Below, in pieces: positions 1 to 7,658 of a stretch of 15,018 nucleotides of DNA (within the stretch, counting starts at the first letter, position 1; every line of letters begins with the position of its first letter). Made by a program: the position numbers and the translations under genes. The notes under the pieces were generated by a model. It saw only the letters and a list, made by a program, of their open reading frames with translations, had not been told where the DNA came from and ran no database searches. The stretch is from CAYPEL01 sp964409635 (GTDB taxonomy: Bacteria; Pseudomonadota; Gammaproteobacteria; DSM-19610), in assembly GCA_964409635.1 (NCBI GenBank), contig CAYPEL010000060.1, positions 1-15,018 on the forward strand, read 5' to 3'.

Positions 1-6
1 AATCTC

Positions 7-196
7 GTTGCTGCGGGAGAGAGCCGGATAAGCCCGGCCGCCGAAGGCGCAACTCGCCCGGAAACGCTCAGGCAAATGGATCGTGGCAACCGCGGGGAAT
101 CCCGTAGATTGACTCTGGAGAGCGGCTGGCTCAAGCAGCCCACCGAAGGGGATCAGGTGCAGTTCTGCGCCTACACTCTCAGGTTACCGGACAGAG
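7..196 (+). promoter_or_regulatory. Tandem glycine riboswitch (two aptamers)
   Basis: Two successive glycine aptamers precede gcvT. The first spans about 7-90: a nine-pair P1 stem (7-15 with 82-90, two G-U pairs), the GGAGAG-like start, CCGAAGG at 41-47 and CTCAGG at 67-72. The second spans about 113-196: P1 pairs CTCTG (113-117) with CAGAG (192-196), with CCGAAGG at 143-149 and CTCAGG at 178-183. The linker is about 22 bases. Tandem glycine riboswitches are known to switch on glycine cleavage operons when glycine is abundant, and the gene directly downstream is gcvT, so the assignment is firm. The promoter lies upstream of the window. The expression platform (197-266) is discussed in the findings. 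Confidence 0.96.
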
Positions 197-266
197 GGGC
201 GATGACTGCGAAGGCGGGATCTGTTGTATTGTCTTTCCTCTTTTATTCATCCAATAGCAGGTAACC

Positions 267-1358
267 ATGGGTCAACGTACACCTTTATTCGCAGCACATC
301 TTCAGTCCGGCGCGAAAATGGTCGATTTCGCTGGTTGGGATATGCCCATTCACTACGGTTCGCAAATAGAAGAACACCACGCGGTGCGCAAAGCGGCTGG
401 CATGTTCGATGTGTCGCACATGACTGTCATCGATCTGCACGGCGATCGAACGCGTGCATTTCTGCAGCGTTTGGTGGCTAACAATGTTGATAAGCTGCAA
501 AACAGGGGTAAGGCGCTTTACAGCTGCATGCTCAACGAACAAGGCGGTGTAATCGATGACCTGATTATTTATTTTATCGATGAAAGTTATTTTCGCCTGG
601 TTGTCAATTCATCGACCCGTGATAAAGACCCGAGTTGGATAGAAAAACAAGCTGCTATTTTTTCCGTGGTTGTAAAAGAACGCCCTGAACTGGCCATGAT
701 TGCTGTACAGGGGCCAGAAGCGCGCGGGCATTTTCTGGATGAGCTGGGTACTGATGCAAGGGCAAAGGTAGACGCACTGCCGGTATTTTTTGCCTATCAA
801 GCGGGTGATTGGTTTATCGCCCGCACCGGTTATACCGGCGAAGATGGATTTGAAATCATCCTGCCCGCGGCGGATGCCCCCAGCTTATGGAACAATTTGC
901 TGGAGCGCGGCGTAAAGCCCTGCGGCCTGGGTGCCCGCGATACACTGCGGCTAGAAGCAGGTATGGCCTTGTACGGTACTGACATGGATGAAACTGTTTC
1001 ACCCTTGGTAACCGGTCTGGGCTGGACGGTTGGCTGGGAACCGGCGGAACGGGACTTTATTGGCCGTGCGGCACTGGAAACACAACGCAGTTCCGGTGCT
1101 GAGCAAAAATTTGTCGGCTTGTTGCTCGAAGAAAAAGGCGTTTTACGTAACCACCAAAAAGTGGTTGTCGACGGGGTTGGCGAAGGCGAAGTTACCAGCG
1201 GCAGCTTTTCACCGACCCTTAAATTGGCTATTGCGCTGGCGCGGGTACCGAAAGCAACCGGCGATACCTGTCAGGTCGATGTGCGCGGGCGTTTGCTGAA
1301 GGCACGGGTTGTGAAACCACCGTTTGTCCGCAACGGTAAGCCACTAGTGGCGTTATGA
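267..1358 (+). CDS. gcvT: Aminomethyltransferase, T-protein of the glycine cleavage system
   Basis: The T-protein transfers the methylene group from aminomethyl-dihydrolipoyl GcvH to tetrahydrofolate, releasing ammonia and giving 5,10-methylene-THF; it acts in the cytoplasm. The 363-residue product has the usual family length. Visible hallmarks are the N-terminal FAGWDMP segment (21-27), the GGVIDDLI segment (93-100) with the conserved Asp pair, GYTGEDGFE (188-196), LRLEAGMALYG in the middle of the protein, and a C-terminal barrel domain. The start at 267 follows AGG at 259-261 by five bases and is the first good start after the riboswitch. It is the first gene of the operon and is followed by gcvH after 34 bases. 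Confidence 0.98.
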   Translation: MGQRTPLFAAHLQSGAKMVDFAGWDMPIHYGSQIEEHHAVRKAAGMFDVSHMTVIDLHGDRTRAFLQRLVANNVDKLQNRGKALYSCMLNEQGGVIDDLIIYFIDESYFRLVVNSSTRDKDPSWIEKQAAIFSVVVKERPELAMIAVQGPEARGHFLDELGTDARAKVDALPVFFAYQAGDWFIARTGYTGEDGFEIILPAADAPSLWNNLLERGVKPCGLGARDTLRLEAGMALYGTDMDETVSPLVTGLGWTVGWEPAERDFIGRAALETQRSSGAEQKFVGLLLEEKGVLRNHQKVVVDGVGEGEVTSGSFSPTLKLAIALARVPKATGDTCQVDVRGRLLKARVVKPPFVRNGKPLVAL

Positions 1359-1392
1359 GTTGTTTACTATTTAGCGTTAGGAGATTTTAATC

Positions 1393-1788
1393 ATGAGTGA
1401 AGCACCAAATGACCTGCATTATACCAAGAGCCATGAGTGGGTCAGAGTAAACGATGATGGTACGGTTACCGTAGGCATAACCTCCCATGCCCAGGATCAG
1501 TTGGGTGATATGGTGTATGTTGAAGTGCCGGAAGTTGATCACGAGTTGGAAGCAGAAGATGCCTGCGCCGTGGTTGAATCGGTTAAAGCCGCCTCAGATA
1601 TTTATGCGCCGGTAGCAGGTACGGTGGTCGAGTCGAATGCAGAACTCACTGACAGCCCGGAAGTCGTTAACCAGGATCCTTTTGGCGCTGGCTGGCTTAT
1701 GAAAATACGCCCGGTTGATGTATCGGCTGCCGAGGCGCTGATGGATGCAGAGGCTTATCTGGCTTTTCTGGAAGCCGAAGATCACTGA
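1393..1788 (+). CDS. gcvH: Glycine cleavage system H protein
   Basis: GcvH is the small lipoylated carrier that shuttles the aminomethyl group from the P-protein to the T-protein and is re-oxidised by lipoamide dehydrogenase. The 131-residue product has the normal size, with SHEWV near the N-terminus (13-17) and the lipoylation site VESVKAASD, in which Lys65 is the expected lipoyl lysine. A good AGGAGA ribosome site at 1379-1384 fixes the ATG at 1393. The stop codon is only six bases before gcvPA, so translation of the two is probably coupled. No lipoamide dehydrogenase gene (L-protein) is in the window, which is usual because that subunit is shared with other complexes. Confidence 0.98.
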   Translation: MSEAPNDLHYTKSHEWVRVNDDGTVTVGITSHAQDQLGDMVYVEVPEVDHELEAEDACAVVESVKAASDIYAPVAGTVVESNAELTDSPEVVNQDPFGAGWLMKIRPVDVSAAEALMDAEAYLAFLEAEDH

Positions 1789-1794
1789 GCTTGT

Positions 1795-3192
1795 ATGCCA
1801 TTTAATCCACATACTGAGCAGGATGTACGCGAAATGCTGTCGGCCATTGGCGCCGATGCTATCGAAGACCTGTTCGACGAAATCCCTGCCTCATTACGGT
1901 GCGGTGAACTGTCCGGTGTACCGCAAGCGCTGACCGAACATGAAATTACCCGGCTCATGCTGGAACGCGCAGAACAGGATGGTCGGCCGCTGTGTTTTAT
2001 CGGTGCCGGCGCCTATGAACACCATATCCCTGCTGTAGTCTGGGAGCTCACGACACGCGGCGAATTCTACAGTGCCTATACGCCCTACCAGGCAGAGGCC
2101 AGCCAGGGTACCCTGCAATTGATCTACGAGTACCAGTCGATGATGACGTCCTTGATGGAGATGGATGTATCTAACGCTTCACTGTATGACGGTGCATCCG
2201 GCTTGGCGGAAGCGGTCTTGATGGCGGTACGCGCTAACCGGAAATCTAAATCGCGGCGTGTACTGTTACCGCGTACAGTACATCCGAATTACCGTAAGAC
2301 GGCTAAATGCCTTGTAGGTAACCAGAAGATCGAACTGGTGGAGCTGGATTATGACAGCAAAGGCGGACATATCGACCCTGCCAGCCTTGAGGGTTATAGC
2401 GGTGAAGACATCACTGCGCTGGTTATCCCCCAGCCCAATTTCTTTGGTGTACTGGAAGAGACTGATACGCTGACCGATTGGGCGCACGCGAATAACATTC
2501 TGGTTATTGCTGTGGTGAACCCCATGGCGATGGCATTACTCAAGCCACCTGGCAAGTGGGGGCAGAAGGGTGCAGATATTGTTGTGGGTGAAGGCCAGCC
2601 ATTAGGTGTGCCATTATCTTCCGGTGGCCCTTACTTTGGTTTTATGTGTTGTCGCCAGCAATGGGTTCGGCAGATGCCTGGCCGTATTGTTGGGCGTACG
2701 GTGGATCGCGATGGCAAGGACGGTTATACCTTGACTTTGCAGGCGCGTGAGCAGCATATACGCCGCTCAAAAGCGACCTCGAATATCTGTACTAACCAGG
2801 GTTTGCTGGTGACAGCGGCGACCATCTACATGGCTTTGCTGGGAGGTGAAGGCTTGCGTCGGATTGCCCTGACAAGTCATGCCAATACGAGTATGTTGGT
2901 TGAAAAACTGAGTAATGAGCACATGCAAGCCCGGTTTAACCGGCCGTATTTTCATGAAGCAGTCATGCACAGTGCCTTACCCTTAAAAGATTTATTGCGC
3001 CCGCTCTATGCGCATAATGTCCAGCCTGGTTATGTATTGACAGAAGATTACCCGGAGCTTGGCGAATCACTACTGGTCTGTGCAACAGAAACCAAGACCG
3101 AAGCGGATTTGACCGTGTTGCAGGATCACCTTGCACGCATGATCGATAAACAGGTAAGTACCGGTTGTCCGGTACAACCAAAGATGGCTTAA
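1795..3192 (+). CDS. gcvPA: Glycine decarboxylase (P-protein), N-terminal subunit
   Basis: This is subunit 1 of the two-subunit, PLP-dependent glycine decarboxylase that releases CO2 from glycine and loads the aminomethyl group on GcvH. In many bacteria P-protein is one chain of about 950 residues; here it is split, as in Bacillus, Thermotoga and various proteobacteria. The 465-residue product shows GGPYFGF (277-283) and TSNICTNQ (328-335), both typical of GcvPA. The PLP lysine is expected on the partner chain. The start ATG lies six bases after the gcvH stop and has no strong ribosome site, so coupling to gcvH is likely. Its partner gcvPB is not adjacent, because tpx lies between them. Confidence 0.97.
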   Translation: MPFNPHTEQDVREMLSAIGADAIEDLFDEIPASLRCGELSGVPQALTEHEITRLMLERAEQDGRPLCFIGAGAYEHHIPAVVWELTTRGEFYSAYTPYQAEASQGTLQLIYEYQSMMTSLMEMDVSNASLYDGASGLAEAVLMAVRANRKSKSRRVLLPRTVHPNYRKTAKCLVGNQKIELVELDYDSKGGHIDPASLEGYSGEDITALVIPQPNFFGVLEETDTLTDWAHANNILVIAVVNPMAMALLKPPGKWGQKGADIVVGEGQPLGVPLSSGGPYFGFMCCRQQWVRQMPGRIVGRTVDRDGKDGYTLTLQAREQHIRRSKATSNICTNQGLLVTAATIYMALLGGEGLRRIALTSHANTSMLVEKLSNEHMQARFNRPYFHEAVMHSALPLKDLLRPLYAHNVQPGYVLTEDYPELGESLLVCATETKTEADLTVLQDHLARMIDKQVSTGCPVQPKMA

Positions 3193-3208
3193 CCCCAGGA
3201 GGTGTCAG

Positions 3209-3706
3209 ATGGCGACAATTACATTTCAAGGCAATAAAGTTAAAACCAATGGTGAGCTGCCCTCAGTTGGCAGCAAGGCGCCGGATTTTCATCTGGTTGA
3301 TGGTGAACTGAAGGATATTCGTCTGGCGGATTATTCAGGTAAGAAAAAACTGCTTAATATTGTTCCCAGCCTGGATACGGGTGTTTGTGCCGAATCTGCT
3401 AAAAAGTTTAACGCAGCCGCAGCGGGTTTGGATAATACGGTTGTGTTGGTGATTTCGTCTGATCTCCCCTTTGCCGCAGGCCGGCTTTGCAGTGCAGAAG
3501 GCTTAGATAATGTAATCGCACTCTCGTTGATGCGCAGCCGTAATTTTGCCAAAGACTACGGTGTATTGATGGAAGATGGTCCGTTAGCGGGTATCTGCGC
3601 GCGCGCAGTCGTCGTTGTCGATGAAAATGACAAAGTTGTTTATACGGAGCTGGTACCGGAAATTGCCCATGAGCCGGATTACGATAAAGCCTTAGCTGCA
3701 CTTTGA
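3209..3706 (+). CDS. tpx: Thiol peroxidase (Tpx, atypical 2-Cys peroxiredoxin)
   Basis: Tpx reduces hydrogen peroxide and organic hydroperoxides using thioredoxin. The 165-residue product has the family length. The peroxidatic cysteine is in PSLDTGVC (Cys60), the resolving cysteine in DLPFAAGRLC (Cys94), and the conserved Arg is in the CARAVVV segment (Arg132), which also carries an extra Cys130 next to the active-site arginine. The gene has the best ribosome site of the operon: AGGAGGT at 3197-3203, five bases before ATG. It lies 16 bases after gcvPA and 30 bases before gcvPB, on the same strand and with no terminator visible on either side, so it should be co-transcribed under the glycine riboswitch. 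All catalytic residues are present and nothing suggests decay. Confidence 0.97.
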   Translation: MATITFQGNKVKTNGELPSVGSKAPDFHLVDGELKDIRLADYSGKKKLLNIVPSLDTGVCAESAKKFNAAAAGLDNTVVLVISSDLPFAAGRLCSAEGLDNVIALSLMRSRNFAKDYGVLMEDGPLAGICARAVVVVDENDKVVYTELVPEIAHEPDYDKALAAL

Positions 3707-3736
3707 GGAATAGCCTCGCAATACACGGAAAGTTTT

Positions 3737-5188
3737 ATGCTGATATTTGAACATTCACAACCCGGCCGCCGTGCCTATGCACAGGCGCCTGCAGAGGCGC
3801 TAGCGGCAGACGGCATACCCAAGACTTTTTTACGTGAAGTTATTCCAGCACTGCCTGAAGTCTCGGAAATGCAGGTAGTGCGTCATTACACACGTCTGTC
3901 GCAGAAAAACTTTTCCATAGATACACAGTTTTATCCGCTCGGTTCCTGCACCATGAAATATAACCCGCGCGCCTGTAACAAGCTGGCGATGCTGCCGGGC
4001 TTTCTGGCGCGGCACCCATTGGCGCCGGAATCTGCCGGTCAGGGGTTTATGGCCTGCATGTATGAATTACAGGAGATACTTAAGGATGTGACGGGCATGA
4101 CGTCTGTGTCGTTAACACCGGCAGCGGGGGCGCAAGGTGAGTTTGCCGGGGTGGCGATGATCCGTGCTTACCACGCTGCAAAAGATGACAGTGGACGGAC
4201 CGAAATCCTGGTGCCGGATGCAGCGCACGGTACCAACCCGGCGACCGCAACGATGTGCGGTTATAAAGTACGGGAAATTCCGACTGACAAGCAGGGCGAT
4301 GTGGATATTGAAGCCTTAAAGCAGGCGCTTGGCCCGCAAACCGCCGGCTTGATGCTGACGAACCCATCGACACTGGGGGTGTTCGAACGCAACATGGAAG
4401 AAATCGCCAGCTTAGTACATAAAGCGGGTGGCCTGTTGTATTACGACGGCGCTAATCTTAACGCGATTCTGGGTAAAGTGCGGCCGGGTGATATGGGATT
4501 CGATGTGATCCACATGAACCTGCATAAAACTTTTTCCACACCACACGGCGGTGGTGGTCCTGGTGCGGGTCCGGTCGGCGTTAACCAACGCCTGGAGCCT
4601 TTCCTGCCGGTACCCTTGGTCGGTTCTGACGGCGCTGAATATTACTGGATTACTGAAGCAGTTCGGCCGCAATCGATTGGCAGTATGTCGGCGTTCATGG
4701 GGAATGCGGGTGTATTGCTTCGCGCCTACGTGTATGCACGCCTGTTAGGGCGGGATGGTATGCATCGAGTTGCTGATTTTGCTACCTTGAATGCCAACTA
4801 TTTAATGCAGCGTTTGGCCGATGCCGGTTTTGACCTGGCTTTCCCGGAGCGTCGTGCCACCCACGAATTTATCGTCACACTCAATCGGCAACAAAAAATG
4901 CACGGTGCTTCAGCCATGGATTTTGCCAAGCGCTTACTCGATTTTGGTTTTCACGCACCCACAACGTATTTTCCGATGCTGGTGCCGGAGTGTTTGCTGA
5001 TTGAACCCACTGAAACTGAAGCACGGGAAGAGCTGGATGGTTTTGTTCAGGCAATGATCGATATAAAACGCGAAGCTGAAGAAAATGTAGAAACTTTACA
5101 CGAAGCGCCTTATACGCAGCCGGTACGCAGGCTGGATGATGTGCGTGCCGCCCGTGAACTGGATCTGCGCTGGCAAGGACATGGTTAA
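3737..5188 (+). CDS. gcvPB: Glycine decarboxylase (P-protein), C-terminal PLP subunit
   Basis: This is subunit 2 of the split glycine decarboxylase; it carries the cofactor and pairs with GcvPA. The 483-residue chain shows FYPLGSCTMKYNPR (65-78), the VPDAAHGTNPA segment (159-169), and the PLP site HMNLHKTFSTPHGGGGPG, in which Lys264 forms the Schiff base, followed by the glycine-rich loop. The ATG at 3737 is preceded by GGAAAG at 3727-3732. The last eight bases (5181-5188) overlap the start of dgkA. It is separated from gcvPA by tpx. Length and motifs are complete. Confidence 0.97.
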   Translation: MLIFEHSQPGRRAYAQAPAEALAADGIPKTFLREVIPALPEVSEMQVVRHYTRLSQKNFSIDTQFYPLGSCTMKYNPRACNKLAMLPGFLARHPLAPESAGQGFMACMYELQEILKDVTGMTSVSLTPAAGAQGEFAGVAMIRAYHAAKDDSGRTEILVPDAAHGTNPATATMCGYKVREIPTDKQGDVDIEALKQALGPQTAGLMLTNPSTLGVFERNMEEIASLVHKAGGLLYYDGANLNAILGKVRPGDMGFDVIHMNLHKTFSTPHGGGGPGAGPVGVNQRLEPFLPVPLVGSDGAEYYWITEAVRPQSIGSMSAFMGNAGVLLRAYVYARLLGRDGMHRVADFATLNANYLMQRLADAGFDLAFPERRATHEFIVTLNRQQKMHGASAMDFAKRLLDFGFHAPTTYFPMLVPECLLIEPTETEAREELDGFVQAMIDIKREAEENVETLHEAPYTQPVRRLDDVRAARELDLRWQGHG

Positions 5189-5543
5189 GCCTGGTAAAAG
5201 GGGGTTTGCCCGGATAGTGCACGCTACTGGCTATTCAATGGCCGGCTTGTCTGCGGCTTTCCGTCACGAGGCGGCCTTTCGGCAGGAACTATTTCTCTGT
5301 CTGCTACTGATTCCTGCTGCGCTCTGGTTGGGCGATACGGCGACAGAAAAAGCCATCATGATACTGGTTTGCTTGCTGGTACCGGTGTTTGAGTTATTGA
5401 ATTCTGCGATCGAAGCCGTGGTTGACCGTATCAGTGATGAGCATCATCCACTGTCGGGGCGCGCCAAAGATATCGGGTCAGCAGTCGTCTTTGTATCGCT
5501 GATTAATGTATGCATTGTTTGGGCTGTTATAGTGTTTGTCTAA
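5181..5543 (+). CDS. dgkA: Diacylglycerol kinase DgkA
   Basis: DgkA is the small trimeric inner-membrane kinase that converts diacylglycerol to phosphatidic acid, recycling the diacylglycerol left by periplasmic glucan or lipid A phosphoethanolamine modification. From the ATG at 5181 the product is 120 residues, close to the 122 of E. coli. Residues equivalent to the catalytic set are all present: Glu30 in the surface helix, Glu71 and Asn74 and Glu78 in ELLNSAIEAVVDR, and Lys96-Asp97 in SGRAKD. Three membrane helices lie at about 37-51, 57-82 and 98-119. An earlier in-frame ATG at 5136 would add 15 residues inside gcvPB and has no family support. The eight-base overlap (ATGGTTAA) implies coupling to gcvPB. 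Confidence 0.95.
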   Translation: MVKPGKRGFARIVHATGYSMAGLSAAFRHEAAFRQELFLCLLLIPAALWLGDTATEKAIMILVCLLVPVFELLNSAIEAVVDRISDEHHPLSGRAKDIGSAVVFVSLINVCIVWAVIVFV

Positions 5544-5571
5544 GCAACTCTGTTTTCGAATTCTAAACGAT

Positions 5572-5576
5572 AGGTG
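5572..5576 (+). promoter_or_regulatory. Ribosome binding site deciding the PfkB kinase start
   Basis: AGGTG ends eight bases before the ATG at 5585. A TTG two codons upstream (5579) would leave only two bases after this site, so the ATG is the better start. Confidence 0.6.
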
Positions 5577-5584
5577 ATTTGTAT

Positions 5585-6523
5585 ATGACAGCCCTGATTT
5601 GTGGTTCCTTTGCTTACGATACTATCATGGTATTTCAGGATCAGTTCAAGAATCATATCTTGCCGGACAAGGTGCATATGTTGAATGTTGCTTTTCATGT
5701 GCCGGAACTGCGCCGCGAATTCGGCGGTTGTGCTGCCAATATCGCTTTTAATCTAAAGTTATTGGGTGGGGAGCCTTTAGCGATGGGAGCTGTTGGTAAA
5801 GACTTTACGCCTTATGCAGAGTGGATGGATCAACACGATATTTCCCGTGCCCACGTAAAGCAGATTGAAAATGCCTACACGGCGCAGGCATTTATCACCA
5901 CAGATCAGGATGACAACCAGATCACGGCCTTCCATCCGGGGGCGATGGATTTTGCACATGAAGTGACCGTCAGTGAGGCAAAAGGCGTCACCATGGGTAT
6001 CGTTTCTCCCGACGGTCGCCAGGGAATGATTGACCATGCGACTCAGTTTGTTGAAGCCGGTATCCCGTTTATTTTTGACCCCGGTCAGTCCATGCCTCTC
6101 TATACGGGTGATGATTTTAAAAAGTTCATCGGTCAGGCAACTTGGGTTTGTGTCAACGATTACGAATCCCAGGTGCTGCAAGATCGTACCGGCTGGTCGC
6201 CTCACGAAATTGCCGACCAGGTGGAGGCATTGATTGTCACCCGTGGCGGTGAAGGTTCGCATATCTTTGTGTCGGGCAAGCGGCTTGATATACCCGCAGC
6301 AAAAACCACTGCGCTGGTTGACCCAACGGGTTGTGGTGATGCTTACCGCGGTGGATTGTTGTACGGTATGCTGAACAAGTTAGATTGGGAAGTGACCGGC
6401 CGCATTGCCGCCTTGATGGGCGCTATAAAAATTGAAACCCACGGTACGCAGAATCATAAGTTTACAAAGGACGATTTTGAACAACGTTATCAGGAAAGTT
6501 TTGGCGAAGCATTGAGTTTGTAA
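5585..6523 (+). CDS. PfkB-family carbohydrate kinase, adenosine kinase-like
   Basis: This is a 312-residue ribokinase/PfkB-fold kinase that phosphorylates a sugar or nucleoside hydroxyl with ATP. Visible features are the N-terminal strand ALICGSFAYDTI, the substrate-side glycine motif EFGGCAANIA (45-54), and the C-terminal PfkB signature VDPTGCGDAYRGG, where Asp252 is the catalytic base and GCG forms the anion hole. The overall pattern (an early FxxHILPDK segment, then TDQDDNQITAFHPGAM at 106-121) resembles proteobacterial proteins usually labelled adenosine kinase; I recognise this from memory and cannot confirm the substrate. It follows dgkA by 41 bases with no terminator between, so it is probably the last gene of the gcv operon. 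Adenosine salvage from the SAM cycle would fit a one-carbon operon, but that is inference. Confidence 0.85.
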   Translation: MTALICGSFAYDTIMVFQDQFKNHILPDKVHMLNVAFHVPELRREFGGCAANIAFNLKLLGGEPLAMGAVGKDFTPYAEWMDQHDISRAHVKQIENAYTAQAFITTDQDDNQITAFHPGAMDFAHEVTVSEAKGVTMGIVSPDGRQGMIDHATQFVEAGIPFIFDPGQSMPLYTGDDFKKFIGQATWVCVNDYESQVLQDRTGWSPHEIADQVEALIVTRGGEGSHIFVSGKRLDIPAAKTTALVDPTGCGDAYRGGLLYGMLNKLDWEVTGRIAALMGAIKIETHGTQNHKFTKDDFEQRYQESFGEALSL

Positions 6524-6549
6524 TGCGCGTGGTATTGGTAGCTTCCCCC

Positions 6550-6571
6550 TTAGGGTTTACGTCAACCCTAA
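6550..6571. repeat. Perfect 8-bp inverted repeat after the PfkB kinase gene
   Basis: Arms TTAGGGTT (6550-6557) and AACCCTAA (6564-6571) flank the six bases TACGTC. It lies 26 bases after the kinase stop and 79 bases before the methyltransferase start. No T-run follows, so it is not a classical intrinsic terminator; it may be a weak or Rho-assisted 3' end of the gcv operon, or a protein-binding operator for the methyltransferase gene. The repeat is certain; its role is not. Confidence 0.5.
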
Positions 6572-6650
6572 ATGAGGCTTCGTAAAATGCAGGGTGGGTG
6601 AAAGCCACTAAATGCCGCAGCAAATGGCTGTCTCCATCCGAGGAAGCTTA

Positions 6651-7478
6651 ATGGATGCCAAACAACATAAATTAAACGTTCGGAATACCTTCAATGAAGT
6701 CAGCAGCCGATACGATAGTCCGGCGACTCGCTTCTTTCCCATCTGCGCTGATCGGCTAGTTGATTTTGTAAAGCCTTTGCCCGGCACGAAAGTGCTCGAT
6801 GTGGCAACCGGTACAAGCATGGTTGCCATTGCCATGGCGCAAGCGGTGGGTTCGTCAGGCAGGGTGACCGGCGTAGACATGTCAACCGGCATGCTCGACA
6901 AAGCGCAAGCCAATATCCAGAAAATGGCGCTGACGAATATCGATCTGCAGGAAATGGACGCTGAAAAACTGGATTTTAAATCAAGCTACTTTCACACCGT
7001 CGTATGCTCCTATGGCTTGTTTTTTATCGCGGATATGGAAGCTGCGCTAAAAGAATGGGTGCGGGTTGTCAGGCCAGCCGGAAAAGTGGCTTTTACTTGT
7101 TTTGAAACTACGGCGTTCCAACCCATGCTTAACAATTTTGTCGAGCAACTCAAGCAGTTTGGTGTTGTGCTACCCGATGGCCCATTTGGCAGTCAGCGTA
7201 TCGAATCGACAGATCACTGTCACCGCCTGCTGACGGGTGCGGGTTTGAAAAATACCCTTGTCGTTAATAAACAGCTGGGTTACTACCTGCGTGATGAGCA
7301 GGAATGGTGGGGGATTGTAAACAATACGGCGATGCAGGCTTTGTATCTGCAAGTGCCGGAAACTGACCGCCAGGCTTTTCAGGATGCCCACCTCGAATTT
7401 GTCACCGGTCTTAGCAACGAAAAAGGTTTATGGATGGATGTCGACACACGTTTCGCGATGGGTGTACGGCCTGAATAA
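6651..7478 (+). CDS. Class I SAM-dependent methyltransferase (UbiE/ArsM-like fold)
   Basis: The 275-residue product is a Rossmann-fold methyltransferase of unknown substrate. Motif I is VLDVATGTSMVAIA (48-61), motif II ends in GVDMS with Asp76 expected to bind the SAM ribose, and the acidic QEMDAEKLDF (100-109) and later YGLFFIADMEAALKEWVRVVRPAGKVAF regions match the methyltransferase 11/25 pattern. The glycine in motif I reads ATGTS rather than GTGTG, a mild variation. The start at 6651 is chosen because GAGGAAG lies just upstream (6640-6646); an upstream in-frame ATG at 6612 would add 13 residues that look non-family and lacks a clear ribosome site. It is separated from the kinase gene by 127 bases, so it may have its own promoter. 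Ubiquinone, arsenic or small-molecule methylation are all possible. Confidence 0.85.
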   Translation: MDAKQHKLNVRNTFNEVSSRYDSPATRFFPICADRLVDFVKPLPGTKVLDVATGTSMVAIAMAQAVGSSGRVTGVDMSTGMLDKAQANIQKMALTNIDLQEMDAEKLDFKSSYFHTVVCSYGLFFIADMEAALKEWVRVVRPAGKVAFTCFETTAFQPMLNNFVEQLKQFGVVLPDGPFGSQRIESTDHCHRLLTGAGLKNTLVVNKQLGYYLRDEQEWWGIVNNTAMQALYLQVPETDRQAFQDAHLEFVTGLSNEKGLWMDVDTRFAMGVRPE

Positions 7479-7484
7479 TATGGC

Positions 7485-7658
7485 ATGCGGTTTTTTCCAC
7501 TAAGCTTGGTATTGGCGGGTAGCCTGATTTTTAACGCGCAGCTTTTACAGGTAGAACTGCTGGCAAGTGCCAGCTCCCAATTCCCGGCAGGCTGGGAGAA
7601 TATTGATACTGAAGTGCATCATTTGCGCTTTACGGTGTGTCTGTCGACTGAGCAATAA
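7485..7658 (+). CDS. Possible small exported peptide (57 aa)
   Basis: An open frame of 57 codons starts six bases after the methyltransferase stop. The translation begins MRFFPLSLVLAGSLIF, a basic residue followed by a long hydrophobic run and then ASAS, which would suit a signal peptide ending near residues 28-30; the remaining mature part would be under 30 residues. There is no convincing ribosome site, so expression would depend on coupling to the upstream gene. It could equally be the truncated 5' end of a decayed secreted protein gene, or chance. I do not recognise a family. Confidence 0.3.
   Translation: MRFFPLSLVLAGSLIFNAQLLQVELLASASSQFPAGWENIDTEVHHLRFTVCLSTEQ

Noticed and set aside
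76..264. An open frame through the riboswitch
   Set aside because: It covers the conserved aptamer cores, and its sequence is explained by RNA structure rather than coding.
3209..3706. tpx as a recent mobile insertion into a gcvP gene
   Set aside because: No repeats or target duplications flank it, gcvPA and gcvPB each have complete ends and their own starts, and composition matches the neighbours.
5777..6262. A 161-residue minus-strand open frame opposite the PfkB kinase gene
   Set aside because: It is a reading-frame shadow of a strongly supported gene and shows no domain.
6550..6588. A MerR-type promoter (dyad inside a long -35/-10 spacer)
   Set aside because: The dyad overlaps the possible -35 instead of lying between the two elements, and the spacing of 20-21 bases rests on weak boxes.
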